Part shown: piece after piece, positions 59,021-64,000 of the stretch
How positions within the stretch are numbered: position 1 is the first letter of the stretch
Layout of the letters: each line of letters opens with the position of its first letter
Assembly (NCBI RefSeq): GCF_000787815.1
Contig: NZ_BBPO01000004.1
Coordinates: 54,574 to 118,573 of the forward strand
Direction of reading: 5' to 3'
Length of the DNA: 64,000 nt
Origin: Streptacidiphilus neutrinimicus
GTDB lineage: Bacteria > Actinomycetota > Actinomycetes > Streptomycetales > Streptomycetaceae
Notes under the pieces: generated by a model
What the model was told of the DNA's origin: nothing
The model's database searches: none
What the model saw: the letters and a program-made list of their open reading frames with translations, nothing else
Program-made: the position numbers and the translations under genes

Positions 59021-59763
59021 CCCGGCGCGCCCGCACGCGACTCTTCCTCGCGGCTGCCGCGGTCATCGCCGCGGTCTTCGCCCTCGCCTGCCTGCGGCTG
59101 CCGCCCTTCGGCACGCAGACGCACCCCTACGCCGACCGGGCCGTCGAGGCCACGATGCGGCAGCGCACCGCCAACACGGTGTCGTCCGTCAACTTCGACC
59201 AGCGGGCCTTCGACACGCTCGGGGAGGAGACCATCCTGTTCGCCGCCGTGCTGGGCGCGGTCGGCCTGCTGCGCCGCACGGCCGACGAGCGACGCACCCG
59301 GCCGCGCCCGGTGGCGGTGCTCCCCAGCACCCGGCTGTTCGGCGCCGTCATGCTGCCGATCACCCTGCTGACCGGTGTCTACATCGTCGGCCACGGCCAA
59401 CTCTCGCCGGGCGGCGGGTTCCAGGGCGGGGTGATCCTCGCGACCGGCGTCCATCTGAGCTACCTCGCAGCCGACTACCGGGTGCTGGACCGGCTGCGCC
59501 ACCGGGAGGCGCTGGACCGCGCCGACGCGCTCGCCGCCGGCACCTTCGCCGCGCTCGGTCTGATCGGCCTGGGCGCGGGCGCGGCCTACCTGCAGAACGT
59601 GCTGCATCTGGGCACCTTCAACCAGCTGGTCTCGGGCGGCCTGGTGCCGTACATCAACGCCGCCGTCGGCGTCGAGGTCGCCACGGGCGTGATCGTGATC
59701 CTGGCCCACTTCCTGGACCAGACCGAGGAGTTCGCCGGCGGCGGCAAGGGGGGTTCGCGATGA
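59017..59763 (+). CDS. mnhB: Antiporter subunit B with N-terminal MbhE-like part
   Basis: A 248-residue fusion. The N-terminal region (about 1-90) is MbhE-like: TANTVSSVNFDQRAFDTLGE followed by ETILFAAVLGAVGLLR. The C-terminal region (about 105-240) is MnhB: LLTGVYIVGHGQLSPGGGFQ, GGVILATGVHLSYLAADYRV and NAAVGVEVATGVIVILAHFL. The order matches mbhE-mbhF fused in one gene. Coupled by overlap on both sides. Confidence 0.87.
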   Translation: MTRRARTRLFLAAAAVIAAVFALACLRLPPFGTQTHPYADRAVEATMRQRTANTVSSVNFDQRAFDTLGEETILFAAVLGAVGLLRRTADERRTRPRPVAVLPSTRLFGAVMLPITLLTGVYIVGHGQLSPGGGFQGGVILATGVHLSYLAADYRVLDRLRHREALDRADALAAGTFAALGLIGLGAGAAYLQNVLHLGTFNQLVSGGLVPYINAAVGVEVATGVIVILAHFLDQTEEFAGGGKGGSR

Positions 59764-60104
59764 GCGTGCTGCCGTTCCTGGTGGCGGGATGGATCCTGCT
59801 GGTGGGCATGTACGGGATGGTGACCAGCCGGGATCTGGTCCACGCGGTGGGCTGCCTTGCGGTGGCCCAGTCCTCGACCTACGTGCTGCTGCTCTCCGTG
59901 GGTTTCCGGCACGGCGGCACGGCGCCCGTCTACAGCGACATCCCCACCAACGCCCGCGTCGTCGACCCGGTGGTCCAGGCTCTCGCGCTGACCGACGTGG
60001 TCGTCGGCGCCACGGTCACCGCGCTGCTGCTGGCGCTGGCCCTGCAACTGCAGAAACGCCACGGGACCGTGGATCCGGACGCGCTCGACGGGCTGCGGGG
60101 GTGA
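59760..60104 (+). CDS. mnhC: Mrp/Mbh antiporter subunit C (NuoK-like)
   Basis: A 114-residue NuoK-like subunit: WILLVGMYGMVTSRDLVHAV, VAQSSTYVLLLSVGFRHGGT and DPVVQALALTDVVVGATVTA, with the DPVVQALALTDVVVG signature of MrpC. Overlaps the B gene by 4 bp. Confidence 0.9.
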   Translation: MSVLPFLVAGWILLVGMYGMVTSRDLVHAVGCLAVAQSSTYVLLLSVGFRHGGTAPVYSDIPTNARVVDPVVQALALTDVVVGATVTALLLALALQLQKRHGTVDPDALDGLRG

Positions 60105-60111
60105 GGCCGCG

Positions 60112-61980
60112 GTGAGCGTCGTCGACCTGCTGCCGCTGACTGTCGCCATCCCGCTGGTCGGGGCGGCGCTGCTGGCCCTGAGCGGCCACTGGATCCGCCG
60201 CATGGGCTGCGACATCCTCACGGCCCTGTTCGCGACCGCCCAGGCCGCGGTGCTGCTCGTGCTGTGGCTGCACACCGCCCACGGCTCGCCGGGCCACAGC
60301 CCGGCGAGCTGGGTCGGCGGCTGGACGCCGCACCGCGGCGAGAGCGTGGGCATCGTGCTCGTCGGCGACCCGGTCGGGGTGGGCGCGGCGCTTCTCGCCG
60401 CGCTGCTCGTGCTGGCCGTCGTGGCCTACTCCTGGCGCTACTTCGACGAGCCGCCCGCCCGGATGCCGGGGACGTTCCCCGCGCTGGTGCTGCTGTTCGA
60501 GGCCGGGATGTGCGGCTTCGCTGTGACGGGCGACCTGTTCGACGCCTTCGTCTTCTTCGAGCTGATGGGAACGGCGGCCTACGCGCTCACCGGCTACCGG
60601 GTCGAGGACCCGAGACCCGTCCAGGGGGCGCTGACGTTCGGACTGGTCAACTCGCTGGGCGCGTACTGCTCGCTGCTCGGCATCGGCCTGCTCTACGCAC
60701 GCACCGGCGAGCTGGGCATGGCGCAGATCGGCCACGCGCTCGGCGCCCACCGCACCGACCTGCTCACCGTGGCCGCGTTCGTGCTCGTGCTGACCGGACT
60801 GCTCGTCAAGGCCGCCGTCGTGCCCTTCCACTTCTGGCTCGCGGACGCCCACGCGGTCGCGCCGACGCCGGTGTGCATGTTGTTGTCGGGCGTGATGGTG
60901 GAGCTCGGCGTCTACGGGGCGGCTCGCGTCTACTGGACGGTCTTCTCCGGGGCCGGGGGCATCCCCGCACCGGCCGTGCGCGGCGTCCTGGTCTGCCTCG
61001 GCGTCGTCACCGCCCTGCTCGGCGCCGTGATGTGCTGGCAGCAGCGTCATCTCAAACGGCTGTTGGCCTTCTCCACGATCGGCCACGTCGGGCTCTTCCT
61101 GGTCGCGGCGGCGCTGCTCGACCCGGAGGGCGCGGCGGGCTTCGCCCTCTACGTCGCAGGCCACGCGGGCGCCAAGGCTGCCCTGTTCGCGTTGACGGGA
61201 GTGCTGCTGGACCAGTACGGGTCCGTGGACGTGCACGGGCTGTTCGGGCGGGCCAAGGCGCTGCGGCGCAGCGTCGGCCTGCTCTTCGTGGCCGGCGGCC
61301 TCGCGCTGGCCGGCCTGCCGCCGTTCGGGACGGGGCTGGGCAAGTCCTTCGCCGAGCACGCGGCCGGGTCCTGGCTGCCGGTGCTCACGGCGCTGTTCGT
61401 GGTCGTCTCAGGCGTCACGGGCGGTGCGGTGCTGCGCGCCGCGCTGCGGATGTTCGCCGGGGCCGGCCGCCGGCCCGGGGAGTCGGGCGGGCCGCAGACC
61501 TCGGGGGAGGGGGAGGAACCCGAGGTGCGCGACCCGGGCCGCCGGGTCCCGCGCACGATGATCGCCGTCCCCGCGGTGCTGCTGGCCGCCTGTCTCGCGC
61601 TGGGGCTCGCGCCCGGCGTGGGCGGGGTCTTCGGACGGGCCGGGGCGCTGTTCGTCAGCCGGGCCGACTATCAGGCCGCGGCCGGCCTGCCCGGCCCGGG
61701 CGCCACCGCGCCACCTCCGCCGCTGCCGGACTGGACCACCGCGGGGGTGGCCCTGGGCCTGCTCTCGACCGCCCTGGCTGTGGGCCTGGCCGCCGTGGCC
61801 GTGTGGGGTCCCGCCCGGCGCGGAGCCACGGCACGGGCCGCCCGCAGGGCGCTCGCCGCCTGCTCGCGGACGTTGGTGCTGCCGCTGCGCGGCCTGCACT
61901 CCGGGCGTCTCGGTGATGACGTGGCCTGGCTCGGTGCGGGCGTCGCCGCCCTGCTCGGCGCGTTCTCGCTGCTGCGCTGA
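60112..61980 (+). CDS. mnhD: Mrp/Mbh antiporter subunit D (NuoM/N-like)
   Basis: A 622-residue proton-pumping subunit with about fourteen membrane segments: FVFFELMGTAAYALTGYRVE (conserved acidic region), VPFHFWLADAHAVAPTPVCM and LAFSTIGHVGLFLVAAALLD. It is the only NuoL/M/N-like subunit in the operon, so the complex has one antiporter module as in MbhH-type assemblies. GTG start 7 bp after the C stop; last gene. Confidence 0.88.
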   Translation: MSVVDLLPLTVAIPLVGAALLALSGHWIRRMGCDILTALFATAQAAVLLVLWLHTAHGSPGHSPASWVGGWTPHRGESVGIVLVGDPVGVGAALLAALLVLAVVAYSWRYFDEPPARMPGTFPALVLLFEAGMCGFAVTGDLFDAFVFFELMGTAAYALTGYRVEDPRPVQGALTFGLVNSLGAYCSLLGIGLLYARTGELGMAQIGHALGAHRTDLLTVAAFVLVLTGLLVKAAVVPFHFWLADAHAVAPTPVCMLLSGVMVELGVYGAARVYWTVFSGAGGIPAPAVRGVLVCLGVVTALLGAVMCWQQRHLKRLLAFSTIGHVGLFLVAAALLDPEGAAGFALYVAGHAGAKAALFALTGVLLDQYGSVDVHGLFGRAKALRRSVGLLFVAGGLALAGLPPFGTGLGKSFAEHAAGSWLPVLTALFVVVSGVTGGAVLRAALRMFAGAGRRPGESGGPQTSGEGEEPEVRDPGRRVPRTMIAVPAVLLAACLALGLAPGVGGVFGRAGALFVSRADYQAAAGLPGPGATAPPPPLPDWTTAGVALGLLSTALAVGLAAVAVWGPARRGATARAARRALAACSRTLVLPLRGLHSGRLGDDVAWLGAGVAALLGAFSLLR

Positions 61981-62030
61981 CGGCCCGTCGCGCCGACGGC
62001 CCGCGGGCCGGTCCGCCGTCCCGCGCCGCC

Positions 62031-62055
62031 GATTGGCCGCGCGCCGCGTGGGTAC
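62031..62055 (+). promoter_or_regulatory. Sigma-B-type promoter (GATT-N15-GGGTAC) with no gene downstream
   Basis: GATT at 62031-62034, exactly 15 nt, GGGTAC at 62050-62055. It faces rightward, but the next gene is on the opposite strand. A hairpin at 62100-62133 would end a transcript of about 70-80 nt, so this may drive a small RNA or a short antisense lead. Confidence 0.45.
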
Positions 62056-62099
62056 ACGCCTCCTGCGGATGCCCGACTTCGCGGCTCGGAACACCCGCC

Positions 62100-62133
62100 C
62101 CGCAGGGTCCGGACCCCGATCCGGGCCCTGCGG
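62100..62133. terminator. 13-bp stem hairpin
   Basis: ccgcagggtccgg (62100-62112) pairs with ccgggccctgcgg (62121-62133), one G-U pair, 8-nt loop. It can end the antiporter operon, the minus-strand phosphoribosyltransferase transcript, or the short transcript from 62062. Confidence 0.75.
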
Positions 62134-62177
62134 CTCACCCCCGCGCGTCCGGCGGCGGAGCCGAACCCGGCGGTGGA

Positions 62178-62828
62178 TCAGGCCGCCTCCTGCCGGCGCA
62201 GCAGCGCCAGCACCTCCTGGTCGCCCACGTCGTGGAAGTCCTCGTACGAGACGCCCACGGCGTGCAGGTACAGCCGGGGCTGGACGCACACGAGCGCGTC
62301 CGCCTCCCGCCGCAGGTCCGCCGCGCACTCGACGTCGCACACCGGGACCGCGAGGACCACAGCGGCGGGATGCTGCGACCGCACCCGGCGCAGCGCGGCA
62401 TACGCCGTCACCCCCTTCGCCAGCCCGTCGTCGACCAGGAGGACCGTGCGACGGCGCAACTCGGGGGCGGGCCGGCCACGCCGGTACAGACGTTCCCGGC
62501 GGCGCAGCTCCCGCCGCTGCCGGGACACCTCGGGGACCAGCTCGTCCTCGCCGACGCCCAGCATCCGCAGAGCGGAGCGGTCGAAGACGGGCGCGTCGTC
62601 GCCGACGACCGCGCCCACCGCGGCCTCCGGCTGACCTGGCGCGCCGACCTTGCGCACCACGAGCACGTCCAGCGGCAGGCCCAGCACGCGGGCGGCCTCC
62701 GCCCCGACCGGCACGCCGCCACTGGAAATCGCCAGCACGATCGGATCCCACCAGGTCCCGCGGGCTCTCAGGTCGCCGAGCGCCAGGCCGAGGCGGCGGC
62801 CGGCTTCCTGCCTGTCCGAGAACCGCAT
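62178..62828 (-). CDS. Phosphoribosyltransferase-fold protein
   Basis: A 216-residue protein with the PRPP-loop motif VLLVDDGLAKGVTAYAALRR and VVLAVPVCDVECAADLRRE. The N-terminal IVLAISSGGVPVGAEAARVL also fits the type I PRTase fold. The family often accompanies the alpha/beta-hydrolase type found at 37540. Real substrate unknown; possibly regulatory. No clear Shine-Dalgarno at 62828. Confidence 0.82.
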   Translation of the reverse strand: MRFSDRQEAGRRLGLALGDLRARGTWWDPIVLAISSGGVPVGAEAARVLGLPLDVLVVRKVGAPGQPEAAVGAVVGDDAPVFDRSALRMLGVGEDELVPEVSRQRRELRRRERLYRRGRPAPELRRRTVLLVDDGLAKGVTAYAALRRVRSQHPAAVVLAVPVCDVECAADLRREADALVCVQPRLYLHAVGVSYEDFHDVGDQEVLALLRRQEAA

Positions 62829-62852
62829 CCTTGGCCCCGTGCCCGTCTTCCG

Positions 62853-63146
62853 TCACCGGCGCCCGAGCCGGTCGCCCAGGGCGGCGCGGAAGTCGGGAAT
62901 GTGCTCGGCCAGGTCGGCGAGGTCGACCACGGCCGGGAGGTCCGCCACCGGCTGCCGCTCGGCCAGGACCGCCACGGCCTCGCGGACGGACCTGTCCTGG
63001 TCGGCGTCCTGCGGCTCGACGCCGAGGTCCCGAAGGTCGGCGTGGAGCTGGAAGTCCGCGTGGGCGTCGCCCCGGCGGACGCTCACGAGATAGTCGTGAC
63101 CGCCGAGGCCCTCGATGTGGATGCCGTCGTTCGGTTGGGAGGTCAT
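62853..63146 (-). CDS. Small protein of unknown family (97 aa)
   Basis: MTSQPNDGIHIEGLGGHDYL ... VSVRRGDAHADFQLHADLRD ... EAVAVLAERQPVADLPAVVD. Acidic, soluble, not recognised. ATG 63146 with ggggcagg rather far upstream. It lies between the phosphoribosyltransferase and another unknown gene on the same strand, so the three may form one unit. Confidence 0.6.
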   Translation of the reverse strand: MTSQPNDGIHIEGLGGHDYLVSVRRGDAHADFQLHADLRDLGVEPQDADQDRSVREAVAVLAERQPVADLPAVVDLADLAEHIPDFRAALGDRLGRR

Positions 63147-63178
63147 GCCGCGCGCCTGCCCCGGACCCCTGCGCGCAA

Positions 63179-63643
63179 TCAGCGGGCCGCGGCCTCCTGG
63201 GGGCCGCGGGCGACGGCGGCCAGGAGCTGGTCGTGGTACGGCAGCGCGGTCGCGTCGAGAAGGTCGGGGTGGCGCAGCAGAGCGGCGGCGGCCTGCTCGC
63301 GCGGGCCGGGCTCGGTCAGTCGCCGGTGCGCTGCGGGCGACAGCCCGGCCACGGTGGTCGCCCGCCGGGCCAGGTCCGGGTCGGCCAGCAGCGCGGCGGC
63401 CCAGCCGAGCACGGCGGCGTCCAGCCACGGTTCGTCCTCGCTGCCCTGCGGGCCGGTCAGCTCCAGCAGAGCGCGGTCGAGCGCGGTCGGGAAGCGCAGC
63501 TCCGCGGCGACCGCCGCGGCCTGGTGGGCCTGCGCGTGGGCGAGGGCCCGGTTGACGGCGCCCGCCGGGGCCGGGAAGTCGCGCTCCAGCCGCGCGGCGG
63601 CGGCTGCGACGACGGCGGAGAACGGGTCGGGACGATCGAACAC
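63179..63643 (-). CDS. Ala-rich protein of unknown family (154 aa)
   Basis: MFDRPDPFSAVVAAAAARLE ... NRALAHAQAHQAAAVAAELR ... LPYHDQLLAAVARGPQEAAA. Helical, Ala/Leu-rich, no membrane or signal segment; not recognised. Probably first gene of the minus-strand group ending at 62178. ggaccgctgcc precedes the start, a weak site. Confidence 0.6.
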   Translation of the reverse strand: MFDRPDPFSAVVAAAAARLERDFPAPAGAVNRALAHAQAHQAAAVAAELRFPTALDRALLELTGPQGSEDEPWLDAAVLGWAAALLADPDLARRATTVAGLSPAAHRRLTEPGPREQAAAALLRHPDLLDATALPYHDQLLAAVARGPQEAAAR

Positions 63644-63791
63644 GGCAGCGGTCCTCGGATGCGGAAGGCGGGCGCGGGCGGAGAGCGTGGGCGGCTCAGC
63701 CCGAACGGTACTGGTTTGCCCTCTTCTGCGACATGGCGCGCGTCACGTCCCCACCCAGGACGTCCACCGGGAGAGAATCCCTGGCTGACCA

Positions 63792-63816
63792 GAGTTGACG
63801 CCTCTACCGGGGGTAA
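63792..63816 (+). promoter_or_regulatory. Candidate sigma-B-type promoter (GAGT-N15-GGGTAA)
   Basis: GAGT at 63792-63795, 15 nt, GGGTAA at 63811-63816, in the 286-bp region before the gene at 63930. Only the last -10 base departs from GGGTAY. Leader about 107 nt. Confidence 0.4.
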
Positions 63817-63929
63817 CGTTCCCATGGGGTGAGGCGGAGGCGCGCCGGGCCCGGCGCGCCCGCCCGCCCGATACCGTGCCGAAGGAGACCGAAGACCGAA
63901 GCCGGACCCACCCTGGTCGGAGGTGAACC

Positions 63930-64000
63930 GTGGCGACCCACGGCGCTGAGCCGTACGACCCCGCACGGCGGCTGCGGCGGGAGCTCGCCGAGGACGTCCT
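63930..64000 (+). CDS. Start of a gene cut by the window end
   Basis: GTG 63930 with cggaggtga just upstream opens MATHGAEPYDPARRLRRELA and EDV before the window ends. Too short to assign. A sigma-B-type promoter lies upstream. Confidence 0.6.
   Translation, partial: MATHGAEPYDPARRLRRELAEDV

Noticed and set aside
61981..63832. Long plus-strand frame after the antiporter operon
   Set aside because: Arg/Pro/Gly-rich translation, no start with a ribosome site, and it overlaps three more convincing minus-strand genes.
1..64000. tRNA, rRNA, insertion sequences or integrase genes
   Set aside because: No cloverleaf-like stretch, terminal repeat pair or transposase-like protein was seen, although a tool-based search could still find a degenerate one.

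Overview
The window is about 72% GC by eye, almost fully coding, and rich in GTG starts and 4-bp ATGA/GTGA overlaps. With gvpY/gvpZ-type gas vesicle genes, SpoIIE-type phosphatases, STAS/HATPase partner-switch proteins, a SigB/SigF-family sigma factor, an sIHF-like protein, DUF3040 and small hydrophobic stress proteins, it points to a Streptomyces, Kitasatospora or Streptacidiphilus-like actinomycete. It looks like a chromosomal region devoted to stress, dormancy and osmotic or redox adaptation. I see no rRNA, tRNA, CRISPR array, transposase or phage genes.

Layout. 0-5.2 kb: two divergent SpoIIE-type phosphatases. 5.3-16.9 kb: dormancy/stress genes (zinc alcohol dehydrogenase, patatin, HtpX, a RafH/Rv0079-like ribosome factor with two S30AE C-terminal modules, an LPG-synthase-like flippase with a possible leader peptide, VOC protein, CBS protein, two-domain USP, amidase, ChrB-N protein, COG4280 membrane pair). 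16.9-21 kb: an iron(III)-type ABC importer operon. 21.2-25.7 kb: GlsB, an FdhF/YdeP molybdo-oxidoreductase, an STAS/anti-sigma pair, a 13-bp tandem repeat, and two tandem paralogous small proteins of unknown family. 25.7-28.5 kb: DHA2 MFS pump, cupin with a decayed divergent regulator, CsbD.

28.6-34.3 kb: a ten-gene gas vesicle operon in the order Y-Z-A-F-G-O-J-L-S-K. 34.3-38.2 kb: transketolase translationally coupled to an sIHF-like protein, flanked by two alpha/beta-hydrolase paralogues, one without the catalytic triad. 38.4-42.6 kb: small stress proteins, two HTH regulators and the SigB/SigF-family sigma factor. 43-56.9 kb: TPP-dependent oxidase plus GH15 glucoamylase-like enzyme, MFS carrier, fused FAD/Fe-S D-lactate dehydrogenase-like enzyme with DUF1360 and an enolase-superfamily enzyme, Rieske/DUF2231 protein, HAD phosphatase, HhH-GPD protein, STAS protein. 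57-62 kb: PRC-barrel protein and a seven-gene Mrp/Mbh-type cation/proton antiporter operon without any hydrogenase. 62-64 kb: phosphoribosyltransferase, small unknowns, and a gene cut by the window end.

The main unifying signal is a recurring promoter pattern, GNNT-N15-GGGTA (Streptomyces sigma-B consensus GNNTN14-16GGGTAY). I found it by eye upstream of the gas vesicle operon, the PRC-barrel gene, one small-protein paralogue, the sigma factor itself, the HAD gene, the pseudo-hydrolase and the final gene, and also at a place with no downstream gene that may make a small RNA. GTTT-N15/16-GGTTA variants precede four further units. The window therefore looks like a physically clustered sigma-B-type general stress regulon that carries its own sigma factor and partner-switch proteins. 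This is inference from sequence; no expression data are available.
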